Part shown: piece by piece, positions 45,801 to 59,579 of the stretch | Position numbering within the stretch: the stretch's first letter is position 1 | Layout: each line of letters opens with the position of its first letter | From: Bombus terrestris | Taxonomy: Eukaryota; Arthropoda; Insecta; Hymenoptera; Apidae | Assembly (NCBI RefSeq): GCF_910591885.1 | Contig: NC_063279.1 | Location: forward strand, 11,656,001-11,720,000 | Direction of reading: 5' to 3' | DNA length: 64,000 bases | Made by a program: the position numbers and the translations under genes | The notes under the pieces: model-generated | Told to the model about the DNA's origin: nothing | What the model saw: the letters and a program-made list of their open reading frames with translations, nothing else | Database searches by the model: none

Positions 45801-47931
45801 GCAACACCGATGGAAAAAGGTACTTTTATTTAACCAGCATTTAAGAACGATAACAAAAAGACGCATTTCTACATGGGCAGCGTGAAATATATTAACAATA
45901 TGTAAATTAAGATCGAATTCGTGAGTGAACGAATACATATAGCAGTTGTAATCGACTACGCTCGAATCTAATTAATTCGTCTCACACAATTTATTCGTTC
46001 CATTCTCCTCTGAATATACAAAGAGGTCTGTCGACAGCTGAAAACGATCGTCTCCAAACGATTCCCACTAAAACCCGCGAAGTAATTCTTCATGGTGAAC
46101 CTCACGATACGCGTCCCCGCGCGAGAAGCTTGAAATTTTAATTCACCTGGGACTCGATTAACATAATTTCCCCGTTAATGTCTGGCTGGCTTTTCCTTGT
46201 CGCGGCTTGCCTCAATGTAGCCGCATCGTTGCGTCCTGCGATAAGAGAGCCTCGCTCGCGCTCTACCGTAACATTTAACAAAACGGCAAAAAATGACCGG
46301 TGGAACAACGGCGAGCCAGGAAGCTAACCAGGCGAGAGCCAGGAGAAACAAGGGGGGAGAGAATGAAAGAGGGTGTAGAAGGGGGAGGGGCAGCCGTTTG
46401 ATTCGTAAATGAATATCAAGGTAGTCCGCAAAGGCGCGAGAAAAAGAGAAAGCAACGGAGGGTGAGAGACAACGCGTTTGGATCCAGCCAGATAGAGAGT
46501 TGGAAGAGAGAAAAGGAGACGTGGCTTCCGATGCCGTTGCGTTTTTCAATTGGCTTCACGGAAGCTTCGTCGCTTTTATCCGTGCTGTAGGCGCAAAACT
46601 AGAAAGCTTCGCTTCCCTGTTCGCTCTATTGTTCCATGGAAACAGTCGCTACTTCCTCGACGTGTTCCCGTCATCCACGTCTTCCCTTATAGAGACGCTT
46701 GAGGTGATTCGGAGTGAATAGACCTCATAGGTAATCAACAACGTGACTGTTTGCTACAATGAATTACTGATAGCAACAAGCAGCTTTGATTATGCCGTCG
46801 GTATCACGGAGTTCGTGACCATTTTACTTACACGGCTGCTCATAAGCATTAGGAAACTCGCTGGTTTCAAAGTGTGAATTGATCTAATTGTAAGGTAACT
46901 GTTAATCGATCAGACTTCTTATTTTTCGCCAATCGATCAGAATTCGTGGAAATCTCAGCCGGCAATACAAAATACGTGTATCATATTTTTAAAATTCTGT
47001 TACAGAAAGTGGTCCTATTATACAACAAACGAATTAGATCTGTATTTCTTCCGTTAGTATGGGGAATTAGCGTGGTCAGCGTGGACGTAGATGTAGAGAA
47101 GCAAGACGGTAGCTCCAGGTGGTGAGCGTTGTGCAATTCGATGAAATGCTTAATAGAGCAAGCAAAACGCAACCAAGCTGAAAGGGACGACCAAGTATGA
47201 CGCGAATTGCTTGATCGATTGGCGGATCCATTAGAGACTGGCGTTCGGCTCGCTCAGGTGCCCGCAATGTGGCATCGAAATGGAAATGGACACGGATCGG
47301 TGAACACGTACAGGGAGGAAAAGGCGAAAGGGTAATCGAGGAGAGTCAGTCGCGGACTGACCTTGCTAGTTTGCCAGGAAATTGTCAGAGACGGAATATA
47401 GCCGGTAGATACGCGACTGTTTGTTGATATATTCATGTTATTTATTCGTTTATGGGAAAGTTTTTCGATGGTTAAGTTAGGGAAAAGTTAGAATCTCTAG
47501 CGCTCGATGTTCAATCACTAGCAACAAACGATCAGGCAAAATATCTTTTTCTACAAATTGTCCGATATGGAAAAGATTATTGTAGACATTTCAGACGAAG
47601 CAAAAGATTTCTTAAGCAAACGTACAATTTCGCTATCGGCTCAGAGCTTGATAAATCGTGAAACTTATCGTACGTTCATTTACACCCGTAAGCATCGTTT
47701 GTTTCGAGCCAGAAATCATTCGGTCGATACGAAATCGTTGGGCGATATCAGGAAAGCAGGGCCACGGGAAAAAAGCGCACTTTCCTCTACTATCTGGAGA
47801 ACTATTTCTCCGGTGTCTGGAAAAGCATTGCCGCTACGATAACGAGTGCGAGGGCGGTTCGGAGAAAGGGCGAATTTATCGGATTGACGATGGCCGAGGC
47901 GGGCCGCGTGCACACAGACATTTGTATGCAA
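42890..47931. other. non-coding stretch
   Basis: Mixed composition with GC-richer parts 43200-43660, 44420-44530, 45290-45480 and 46170-46560. ACGTGTACGCGTGCACATGC (45438-45457) and the next two bases alternate strictly. The 172-codon open frame at 43038-43556 is Ser/Pro/Arg-rich without a domain. No gene was recognised. Confidence 0.4.
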
Positions 47932-47947
47932 CCGTGTACGTACACGG
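47932..47947. repeat. perfect 16-bp palindrome
   Basis: CCGTGTACGTACACGG is fully self-complementary, followed by GGGCCC. It lies in a CpG-rich part (47730-48190). Confidence 0.8.
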
Positions 47948-50900
47948 GCCCGCGTCTGGTCACACGTTCCGATATGAAGAAGAATTGTTCGGGAGGTAGA
48001 CATTGAAGGCTTTTTTCCGGCCGGACTGATAACGCGATAACGTTGGATAGGGGAGCGTCGCCTTTCTCCAATTAAACGAGCAACGTTAACGTTCCCGCGA
48101 CGCTTTTTCTCGCTTCCCCTATTAACCGTGCGCGCTCGCGAATATACGCCCCCGATAAAATTCCTTCTTCCCCTCCTGCTTTCCTTCGGGACGGTAACGC
48201 ATCGCCTTCTCGATCGAGGATTTTTATTTTGAATTCGTTGCAGTACTTGTTATCTATTCTAGCGATCGTCTTATTATTCAGATATCAATTGAAAAAGGTA
48301 GCGATATTCGTTTCGGGAAAATAGCAATGCATTTTTGGACGATTTAAAACTGATTTTCATACGTTCGTGTAGCGTTAAGGTTTGTCAGGTTACTTAGGAT
48401 GAGACACGGTTGATTTTAGTTTAATTTTACGAAGGAAAAGCTACACGGCGTATGAGATAGAAGCCATAGTTCTTTTTCTAATTTTAATTACCGCTAAGCA
48501 TCGTATAGATATAAATTGACACGTCTTATGCATCCTGACTCTTCGTGATTCTCGCTTCTAAAATCCAGAACTTCCAGATAATCGAACGATATTAATGCAC
48601 ACCAACCAATCTCTTTGAGTTTTACTACGTAGGCTGTTGAAATGATTAAAACAATCGATTAAACTAAGTACGATTTATATCCGTAGAAAACACGCACAAG
48701 TGCGTTAAATGATTAAGTAAGAAATTTATATCGTAATAGGATTTTCGATAGCCGTGTAAAAATAACAGGCGACAGATCGGAGAAACAGGTTGAGGTTGTG
48801 GGTGTCGTTGAAGGGAATTCCCGGAGGAAAGGGTGGCGGCGAGTCGGACGGCCGTTTCGCAGGGTTGCAGGGGTTGTGTACGATGCACCTAGCTGCAGCT
48901 ATTCTAGTGGAGAGCGATAAGGCCAGCGAAAACGGGTGGCTGTAGCCCGTAAATATCGAGACGGGGCAAGCAACCCCTGCTACCCTCTACCCTCTCTTCG
49001 CCACCACGTAGTTTATCGCCGGTATCGGAAGTCGCGGAATCAGAGTCGCGCCAATTGTTTTACGGTGCGCCGCCGTGTCCTTCGTTTAGCCCGTAGCACA
49101 AGCTTGGATGCTGTTTAGACCACGAGTCAAGATGCTGGTACATATCACAAATCTTCTCTAGTTTCTGTTTTCCGTGGCCAATACGTGGCCTCAACGTGTT
49201 ACGCCGCGAATTCTCTTATATTTATTCCTTTATATCACCAGAGAGCAAGATAAGGTGAAGTAGTAGGGTTGTTTCAGTCAAGCCAAGTAATTTGCCTTGC
49301 ATTTAAGTTCCATCGAATTAGATAGCAAATAATTCGTTAACGATCTGCATTTGAAAACAGACTATTCGATTCGTTATTAATGATACACGATAAACAGCGA
49401 AATATAATATATCTTGACAGCTTGATGGCTATAGTTTTCTACGAGCATATAAATATAAAAGCATTATTATGGTTTCTGACATTGTTTGGTAAAGAACGTT
49501 GATCACATTGATACGCTAAGAGTTAAATAAGCATGTCCGCAAACAGAAAGAAATCTTCGCATCGAATTAAAGTAGCCTAAACTTCAATAAGCTGAAAGAT
49601 GGAGTGTAAATAAAAAGAAGCAGTCGTGTTTACGAGTCCCCATTTCACACGCTGTAGCGCTAGTCCAAACATTTGTACCGTCATTTGTAGTTAATGGTTG
49701 TTACTTTAGTCAGTCGAGTGACGTCATTAATCATTATGATCGTCGGCGTCATCGAGCAGAGGGCGGACAGTTCTTATAAGGTGTTTCAGGCTAAGGAGTG
49801 GCGTCTCGTACATCTGGTTGGCGTGTATGCGCGACCGACAAGATACAGATCACGATAATTGAATCGACCGATCGGGGTACCCCGCAGCGCGAGATACGTC
49901 CCTGCTAAAGGTATACGGCTCCTTTCGTCTTCGTTTTTATCCTGGTGAGCTGTGAGAACGCACAATGCACGTCGTTCGCTAGGCGAAACCGCGAACGCCA
50001 ATAAAATGCAATCGCGATAAAATGATATTGCAAGAACGAGACATTGTTACGTATCCTTTTAATCAGCTTTATTCGGCAGTGAAAGCAAGTTGGATTCGAT
50101 TTTCTGGTATTATCAAGCGTGGATATTTAATATGAGTTTTTATAGAAATTATTATTAGACTGGTGCGTATGAAGCGTCGTTTATTCGAAGATTAAATTTG
50201 ATGGATCAATACCGCGTTAATGATGAAGAAACTTGCTATATACGTCACGTATATGGAATGTTGACAAGATTTATAAAAAAAAGTGTTTAAATCTCTTCAT
50301 CGGCCATCTGTGGTGTATTTTATTAAACGATTCAAGATTTTCAACGAAAGATGTGAAAAAAAGTTCGTTTCTTATAAGTCGTTTATGTTTCCAAGAAAAG
50401 ATCTGTCATTTATTTAAGCTATAAATTATTGGATGGTTTTGAGATTCAAAATTACGAAATTAGTAGAAAACGTCTAAGTTTGTATTTCTAAATTACAAGT
50501 TAAGATGTTAGTTTGGCTTAAGAAAGAAAGTCCTTCTGAGGCATCGTAATTATGACGCTCCGCGTTAACATGCAATTAGGTAATACGAGTGGAGGCTAGG
50601 CAACGGAACGTCGTTACAGTTGTCACGAAGATTCGCGCGAAGACTACAGGGAACAAGAATCGCGCACGGTGGAAATGTTTATCTTGTCACAAATCGATTG
50701 AGCGGTTCCCGGCGCGGCTTAATTAAATTTACCTGTTATCTCCGATCGAGACTATACCTGGTGCTGTTGCGCGGAACGTTTGCGAGTAGTGCGTATACGC
50801 TCCACGAATAGGGTGGCGAACACCCGCGACGTTCCTGACTCCGACCCGTCAGGACTCATTAATTGAGAAATTAATCCTCGGTAATTGTGCTTTTTGCGCC

Positions 50901-53900
50901 CCGTTTGCCAACCCGTTTCAAGATAACGCCTGCTGTGCGAATTGTTTATCGATGACGTATTTTCACAGCCCACTCAGAGATATGAAACAAACAGCATTCG
51001 TGCATTCAACGATTAATGGCTCTATTTTCAATATTTTTTTCATTGTCTTCTATTTGGAAAAATAATTCTATACTATTTCTTTTATATCAGTTATTGTCGT
51101 ATTGTTCGAATGAAATACATTTATACAACGTTTACTTGTCTTGACCGTATTCGTCATACGTATTAATGAGCACTAATCAACAGCTAGTTAACAAAGACAT
51201 CTGAAACATTGTCTATCTTCTGCACAAAGGGTATTAGCCATAAAGATACTTTGAGTGATACAAAAATTCAATTGTTTTCTATGAAAACGTCAGAAGAGAA
51301 AAGGAAAGGTCTATAAGAGATAATCGATGCGACTCTTTCGATATACACGTACTTATATCGTTCGAGTCGCGTGAGTAAGGCCAGCGCAATGCGGTCGGAC
51401 AGGAAAAAGGATTCCGCTGGTTCGCTTGATACTTGCTCGTTTTTCGAGCTTATCTTTCGTCCTGCAGGATTATTGAAAGGTTTCTGTTGCGCGTTACTCC
51501 CTCGTTCGTGAGAACGCAATTTATTTTAAACAAGCTGCCACGTCCAATTTATTCGTTGTCTCGTCATTATCGACGTAAAAGTTCCGTTTACAAAAGCGGT
51601 CTTTAGCTCTCGCCTTTGAATATCAGAAAAGAAAAAAGAGAGAGAAACGAAACAGCAATCAGACGATTATTTATCGATATTATTAGTGACAGAATGCGTG
51701 GACTCTGTCCACGGACAGATAGACGTAGAAGGAATCATGTATCGATATCGAAGCACGATAACCAACGCGACGAACGAGGGAGTACAGACATGGCTCGTCC
51801 ATTACCACTTAAAGAAAGTCTTGGATCGATGGGAGAGAGCGAAGGTGGGTTCACGAACCAACACTGAACACGTATGCTTCGCCAGTTGACTCATCGTCGC
51901 GAAGCTGTCGGATGTTTCATGAAAAACCGGTATCTATCGTAGATTAAGATTCTTATACAATTTCCTTCGCTCAAACCTTTCGTTTCCTGGAAATTGAGAA
52001 CTAGTCGGTGCATTAACCAAAGATTATGTTAACTTGATCTTTTGGCGGTTTTTATTAGATTTTATCATAGGATCTAAAGTCAGTATGGTTGAAAGTACAT
52101 AGATTAATAGGTTTTGAATTTTTTAATTTTGCATCTTTTATAGACAAACACGATATAGGTAAATCTCACTTCCGCTTCTAATCTAATCTGAAAATATCCA
52201 AGGATGTTTATCAACAGTCGTTATATTATATTATATAATCGTTCAATAGAAATAACTTGGAAATATTATCGATAAAAATAAAAATTCTTTTGCCTCTTGC
52301 TTTATCTATGTAGGATTGCTTTGCCTATGGAGAGCTCCGTTAAGACCCTCAAATATGTAGATTATTTTGTCAGTAAATTCTCGAATAGGTCGTTTTAAGT
52401 AATAAATTCTTAAGTATCCTATTCCCTCGGTAAATTCTGCGGCATTTCATAGGTTGGTTGATCGGTTGGAATACGTAAGATCGGTTTTCCGATTTGCAGT
52501 ATCTAAATTAGAAGCGACAATTAGAATCGAATTGGCCTCATCGAGATTCATGGCGTCGATCTGTGAGGCAGTAGCGGCAGTTAGAAACGGCGAGCAATTT
52601 AATGCAATTCGCGTGCGCGAGAAAGGACAAGGAACTGAAAGCTCTTGATCTTAAGAAGTGTCTTCACGTGGCGGGCAAGTCCGTCAGAGGGGACGACGAT
52701 CGTTTGATGAGAACCGCCTTGAGAAAAGTCCGCTGGACGGAGGATCAAGTGCCAATCAAGGGAGGCGCCTAAGCGTCAGGAATTTCGCGATCGTGAATGT
52801 TCTACCTTGCGGCTGGCATAACAAGCGTGTGCTAATTGCCTTCACCTTCTTCCCTCTCGCCTTCCTTTCGTTTCTTTTGGATTCTTCGCCGGCTCCTACC
52901 ATTACTCGATGTCCGTGCTGTGATTCCTCGCTCTACCAACTTAACGGTTTATCGTCGGGAATAGAAAGATGCGTTTGATATTCTTGCGATAATTCAGATA
53001 CTGGTAAAAGAAAATTTAGTACTTTTTCGAAGTTTTATGTTTTTCTGGTCTTTACGTAGCGTAGCGTGAAAATAATCTTTTTTTCGATGCGTTTTAATTC
53101 ATATAATTGGACGGTAAGATTTACCATTTGGAAACTTTAGAATCTTTTCAAGTTTTAGATTTTAGAGTTGTATTACATTTCTATCTATAATATTTTGCTT
53201 ACATTTTTATGTAATTTTCAATGATCTTTAATTTGTACTTACGCAACAAATATATTCTTTCATCATCAATTGAATTTTAATTTCTATTATATTTAATAGC
53301 ATAGTAATCCGAGAGCAAATGGATCTGACTTCGAATACGCTAAACTAAAAGTTCAAGTTTTGATTAAGATTTCTCGATAACATATCGTAGTTTTCCAAAG
53401 AAATTGCAGCAATCAGTATATTGCATCGTCGACCCGCTTTTTTATATCGAGGTTAAATTGTTTCTCATACAACAATTACGTAACATGTAACTTTATCTTA
53501 CCAGTCTAGGGTTAATGATATTCCCAATAAGTAAATTCTCCACGGATTTCATTGGTCCTTGCTTGCAAGGATAATTGTTGCGCGAATTGCTTAGTGGATA
53601 CGTTGAAGGAATCTGCGATTAGAATTGCGACGGTAGGTACGCGTTTCTGATCGCGTTTGCGGCGAAACCTCTACGTGTAGTGCATTTAGAGCATCGTAGT
53701 TGTCTTAAGTATGCTGTCGCGGTACAAATAAGGCATTCGAAAAAGTCTAGCCAGGTAAAAGAATTGTTTGATGCGCCTGATTGTTTCCAGCGGTTCAATA
53801 ACACTCAAACGACACGGCAGACAAGCGTTCGATAACTTAATTGTTTATCGGTAAAAGAACGAAAGGGAAAGATCATAATCTTAAGATACAACCGATTATT

Positions 53901-55062
53901 CGTAGTAGAAATGCAGAAGTAAGAAGTGTAACAAGAAGAATAAATAAGGATGTGAGTCACATAGGCGTTGGTTTCAAGCTTAAAAATAAATCATACCTCT
54001 TTGAGTATCATTTTAATTCATTATCGACCAAGCGATGCAATAACACATAAAATATTGAAAACGCAAGTAAAGTATTAAATAGTTCATTAACATAACGTCA
54101 ACTTTCGGTCGATTACCATAGAATTTATTTTCAATCTCGTTCACTTCCAACACGTTCAAATTTAGAAATTCAAGACTTCGATCCTCTTGCAAACACTTTT
54201 CTCCACCCTTTTAAACGCATACTGAAAATCGCAACTCATTTCACAAATATCGAGCAACTCGTGGCAAATTCCTCGTGGTTGCATCAGTCGGAGCAACATC
54301 AAGGGGGTTGTTGAAAAAAAGGACTACCGCTTTTTTTCCTCCCGTGAGGGAGAACTGATCGGTTTTGCAGCGCGAAGGCGGGGGTGGTCGAACAAGTCGA
54401 CGTAGGAATACAGGGGTTGGTGGCGTCGAGGGGGTAGGGATTGCGCAAAGGGAGCAAAAAGGGGTGGCTGGTCTTGTCGAACCGGGGGATCTCAGTCGGT
54501 ATCCCCGTGCATCTGGGAGACGGCTATGCATTTATGCATGTTTTGCGGGTATCGCATGCTTCTTGCCAATAACGCGCCATTCTACGTGGCACACGACTCG
54601 CGCACACCGTGCCTCCATTTTCTGGCCTCTCCGTGCTAGTGTCGTTTCGAGAGTATCATGATCGTTTCCTCGACGATGAATCTGAACGATCTAAGAGATC
54701 GTAAGGAATTTCAAGCTAAAGATCGTCGATCTACGGACAACGACGAAGGTGTGGTTGGATTTTTCTTATGCGAGCTTGTCATTTTTCGTTGCGCGTGTAT
54801 ACAGTCATTCGTGCGAAACTCGTTTCATCATTGGTGATGGACAAACGATGTTCCGCGTAATTTGCCATTTAAACGTCAATAGAAGAAAGCGCTGGATACT
54901 GTTTTATAACGAAATTCTATTTTAGTCATTTCCTATGAAGTAACAGATAAATGTAAAGATGATCTTAGTTTCTCGAGTAAAGCAAAAATGATTTCTATTT
55001 TATATTATTACGATTATCTTCGTTTCGGATTAAATTTTATTACGGTTAACATTGGCATTCCT
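47948..55062. other. non-coding stretch
   Basis: Mostly AT-rich with GC-richer islands at 48040-48200, 48780-49130, 49780-50000, 50600-50960, 52540-52960 and 54360-54650. A G-rich part (54379-54490) has many GGG runs on the + strand. Open frames are short. The frame at 52454-52648 looks protein-like in composition but needs a TTG start and has no match that I recognise. Confidence 0.4.
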
Positions 55063-55096
55063 GTTAATTAAAATTAATCTTCTGTACGAGTATCTT
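55063..55096 (+). repeat. weak local direct repeat, copy A
   Basis: GTTAATTAAAATTAATC then TGTACGAGTATCTT, paired with 55250-55281. A related TTTCCTATGA-GTAAC pair occurs at 54929 and near 55097, suggesting a blurred duplication of roughly 170-190 bp. Confidence 0.35.
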
Positions 55097-55249
55097 TTTC
55101 CTATGATGTAACAAGTCAGTTTAAAGGAAATTGTTAGTTGATTTTCTCTGGGAAAAAAACCGAAGATTGTTCGAAGAGAAAGTATATGTTATTTTATTAA
55201 GCTTATTTTATCGAGCCGAAAAGGGTAGCCAATTATTTTAGCTTCGGCT

Positions 55250-55281
55250 GGTTAAGATTAATCGTCGTGTACGAATATCTT
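55250..55281 (+). repeat. weak local direct repeat, copy B
   Basis: GGTTAAGATTAATCGTCGTG then TACGAATATCTT. See 55063-55096. Confidence 0.35.
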
Positions 55282-58200
55282 ATCTTCGGCAATTCCGTTT
55301 AATGGCCGGAGTTGACTCTCTCGAGAGATTTTTTGTATCGCGGGCAATTGTCATTTCGTGTATTTCCAGATCTAAATATACATACACGTGTTCGTACGTA
55401 GGGAAACACTTATTATACCCAGAGTCAGTAATACGTTGAGGCCAGTAAAGTCGTAAGTGGTCCCCGTTAATGGCCGGCGCTGTACAAGATAAGAAATTAT
55501 TGATCGTAAATAATTTTGTAATGTACGCGACGATAATGTTGCAATCGCTGCCTTTATCGACTCGGCATTCCATAGATGCGCGATCGGACGTAAAACTTTT
55601 TCGCGGAATTTTTTTCACGTTTCGGCTTTTGTCCGATCCTGACGTACCTTTTATCTCGTTCGCTTAAACTTCCATTTAATCGCATCGCGTATTTCATAAA
55701 TAAATGCCTACTCTTTCTCGAAGCTTATATCTGTTATTCTCCATTATTGTCTCGTATAACTAGACTGAGCACGTTTTCCATAATATGCAAGAATATTCAT
55801 CATAACATTTGAAATAAATCTCTATTTAGATTCCACTCCTCTATCTCCTTACGATTACTCTTATAAACATTAATTTATTTACAACATACGAAAACGCGAT
55901 GAAATTCTTGGCATTTACCTCGATATTTTACCACCAATCCTTCTTAATACTACATAAAAGTAGAAGAATTGTTTTTTTATCCTAATAAATATTTAATCAG
56001 CCACGATAAAGGAAACGATGCTTCCTTAACGTTATAGCCGAAGTTATCTGAACTTCAACAAAGGACACATAAATACATTTATGTATATTATACGAGGCGA
56101 AGAAAAGACGAATGTCAGAACGAGAATTGGTAGTTCGTTTACGTCTTCGAATTATCTTCAAATTGCATGATAGTTCCCCAGAAGGATCGTAGTCCTCTTT
56201 CGAAAGAGGTCGCGAGTTTTAAATTGGAGTGAATTAAGATATACGCGAGGCTACATATATATACAATGTATATATATATCTTCTCCTTCGGTCGCTTCTC
56301 ATAGGTATTAATCGCTATCAGATTTATCGAGGAACCCATAATTCAGCCCGTCCACGTTGACACGTGAACGTAAGCTGGCCGCAACACGCTGCGTAACACA
56401 CATACCAACGTTCGCGAATACACAGACGAAACGCATGCAGAATATGTTCATACAAGCTACCGGCTGTCTATATCGTAATTTTATGCACTTCGGGCCGATG
56501 AATATGGATTCGCAAGCAGCGCGCCACTGGGTCGTCGATTTATGCGGCCACTCGCTAAAGTACTATTTACCGAATAGGCGTGGAATCGAAGAAAAATGTA
56601 CACGAGAGCCCGCGTATCGGCAGTCACGCGACTCAAGCTTAGAAATACGCACCGTTCCTTCATCGACGATGACGGTATTGTTCGTTGAAGCGTCGAATCT
56701 TGACTATACGATTGATCTATACGACTGGGATATCGTAAGGTACGCATAGCGATGAATGTTTGAATTTTTATTTCGAAACGATTCGAAGATTTTTAATGTT
56801 TTAAAAGTTCGAACAGCAGTTGTCGAGACTTTGAGGATTCAAGATCAGTCAAGATTCGAAATTGCGAAGAATTTTAACCATCGAATCACGTTCAAAGAGT
56901 TTAGAATTTTCCACCATATATTCGAGAGAATCCAAAGTATTTTAGAGCGCATTAGCGATCACGCTTCTGCTTCATCCATATATGCCGCTTCAATTTCGGA
57001 ATATCTTACAATCCTCTATCAGAGCTTTATCAATTTTATGGACCGTATTACAGCACGTTTTACAGCAATAAAGTCTTGTTCACCGCAATTACCCGGCATC
57101 TCTGTCGTTTCGAACGATAACCGGACGTTCAGTCGTTTCAGTTAAAATTCATTTGGATGCTAATTAATACAATACGTCGATATCGGTACACGTGTTAGTT
57201 TCATTATGAGTACCGGCTCAAAACTCGATCGTTGAAAATTTAATTAGATTCCTCGACAAGGTGGAGGAGAAATATTATTAGATCGGTCGAGGCAGATTAG
57301 AGACGAGCCAGGGAACACGTAGTATTTCACGGAAGAAAAGAAAAGAGTGGCGACGCAGTGAAAAGGGGGTGGAAGAGCGAAGGGGTGGTCGAGAATCGGA
57401 AAAAAGCGAATAATCGCGACGAAGGTTTTCGTGCGAGCCTACCCACATTCCTACCATCGGCTACGAATGTTGCGGTCTCGTACGAAAAAAAGGGTAGCAG
57501 ATACGGACGGGACAATCTGATTAGCGCAATCTAATTAACGCTGCTTTTAATGGCGTTCATTAGCACATGCGTCCCCTTCCCCCCCTTGTCGTCCACCTAC
57601 GGTCCTTCCTAAGCCTCGACCCCATCTATACCCCTCGAATACCACTACCACCATCACCAACGCCACCCCTTTAGTCCGCCACGTTGACACTGTGGCCTTT
57701 TCTATACCTGCGCTCGCGATTTTCGCGTTTGTTCCTTCACACGTGTTATGTTTGTACTCGTGTCAGTTGTTTCCTATCCTTTTTTTATCTTATTACGAAT
57801 TAAAGAAAATTATTATTATTGATATCCGTAGCTTCGTAGGAACCGACGTATCCGTGATTGTATTTTTTCGTTGAAATCGTGAAAATAGAATTTAAAATGA
57901 AATTATATGGCTTGGAATTTGGTTCGCTTAATAAAGAAACTTATTATTGATATTTGTAGAAAATTTTGATGAAACTCTTCGATAATAAACTGACAAGTTA
58001 AGTAAATGAGAAATACTTGAGCGTATACCGGAGCGTAGGGATTTGAAAAATGCCATTGTCGTTACGCGCTTTGCACTTAATCGGAGTTCTCAGATCTGTA
58101 TCTTGCAGATACAACTCTCTTGGGTGGCATTTCATGCCGCAACGATTAATACGTTTGTCAAAATGAAGCTTAATAAACTTGACAGCGTCTAGGGTACGCC

Positions 58201-59331
58201 CGTGCTGCGTTTGTACAGTGAAAAGCGGAGATAATTGCCTTTGAAATTAAACGCGAGTTTGTGTTGTTAACATGAGCGTTACAGGAGTTTAAAGCAAGCA
58301 ATTAGTTGCTTAGTTCCACCGTGCTGGAGCTGGTAAACGATTATTAAATGTAAATGATCAAACGCAAATAAACACAGTAACAGAATTAACGTATGTATCG
58401 TACTTTATTCGGTTTCCGTGATAACGCAATATGTGTTGGCATTAAAAATTGTTTCCGTAATCAGCCTAATATGCTTTTTTAGCCCTTTGAAGCGCAGATA
58501 GTCCCGATAATTTACAAGTATTAAATACGATGTGTGTTACTGTTGGTCGATCTTGAAATTAAAAAAAATAAAAAGGTGTGTAAAAGGGAAAGAGAGAATA
58601 AAAGTAGGTGAAGGTGACAATTCTACGGATTAGAATTGTAGCTTTTTATCGTATCGACGATATATTTCGGAGTGAAACGATGTTAATACCAAGCCGTGTA
58701 TGGAAGTGCGTGACACTGTATGGATATTAAGCCGATTTTGTCGACGATAATCTAACGGTGGCTGTACGCCGGCCATAACAATGCGGGCTTTTTACGCAAA
58801 AATCTTAATTCGATACGTCGTACCGGTCCTAAGCAATTATGACCTACGTTAGAGCCCTAATTAATATTCTTACACCTAATCGTCTCTTTAAAACGACTTC
58901 CTCGCTTTTTACTTTAATGGAGTTTGAATAAAGTAAAGAAGTACAGCGAGAAAATTTGTAACGGGGAAACTTATTTACTTCCACGATATATTTCCCATGA
59001 TGATATGAATTCAAAATATTCGAAAATAATCGTTTTTCGATAATGAGTATACATAGTCGCCGCTTACTAATTAAACGCATTCCAATGTACCTGTAAACAC
59101 AGCTACGATGGGAATATCTGACGGAGAAACCGATGAAGGAAACCTTCTATTTGATTCTTCCCATACTTAGTACCCCCATAATATGTACTTCCTATCCACA
59201 TAAAACACGCATTAAACAATCAAAAAATGTAATACCCACGATAGTAGAGAAATTGAATAAATATAAATGCCAGAAGGGAGAACGTCCATTGGAAATAAAA
59301 AATACATTTCTCTTAATTTATCTGCTTACTT
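55282..59331. other. AT-rich non-coding stretch
   Basis: A palindrome at 56255-56277 is listed separately. Two + strand open frames of about 130 codons follow each other (56357-56749 and 56756-57145); both lack recognisable domains, and the first needs a TTG start. C-rich sequence occurs at 57560-57680. No gene was recognised. Confidence 0.4.
56255..56277. repeat. AT-rich palindrome with 11-bp arms
   Basis: ATATATATACA and its complement TGTATATATAT around a single central A. Confidence 0.8.
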
Positions 59332-59384
59332 AAATTTTCTACGTAGATATTTCAACGTTATGAATATACAGTACATCAGCAATA
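59332..59384 (+). repeat. local direct repeat, copy A
   Basis: AAATTTTCTACGTAGATATT, then TTCAACGTTATGAATATACAG and ACATCAGCA. It is paired with 59394-59448 with small gaps, offset about 62 bp. Confidence 0.5.
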
Positions 59385-59393
59385 TTTCTGCAT

Positions 59394-59448
59394 AAATTTT
59401 CTATGTACGTATGTACTTCAACGTAATAAACATTCAGCATATCTAACA
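59394..59448 (+). repeat. local direct repeat, copy B
   Basis: AAATTTTCTATGTACGTATG, then CTTCAACGTAATAAACATTCAG. See 59332-59384. Confidence 0.5.
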
Positions 59449-59548
59449 AAGATAATTGTACATTTCGTCAATACAATTGTATATTGCTCAATAACTTTCT
59501 AGTTAGTATTCGCGATAACTCTGACTTGTAATGTCAAAGACATTCGTC

Positions 59549-59579
59549 CTCTCTCTCTCTCTCTCTTTCTGTCTCTCTG
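59549..59579 (+). repeat. (CT)n microsatellite
   Basis: CTCTCTCTCTCTCTCTC then TTTCTGTCTCTCTG. Confidence 0.85.

Noticed and set aside
47558..47842. Protein-like frame starting SDMEKIIVDISDEAKDF
   Set aside because: It needs a TTG start, has no recognised family, and shows no splice or promoter support.
49192..49202. CAACGTGTTA resembling a piggyBac end
   Set aside because: It lacks the terminal TTAA (reads GTTACG) and the subterminal dyads.
52454..52648. Protein-like frame with VRSVFRFAVSKLEATIRIEL
   Set aside because: It needs a TTG start, is short and has no recognised domain; chance is likelier.
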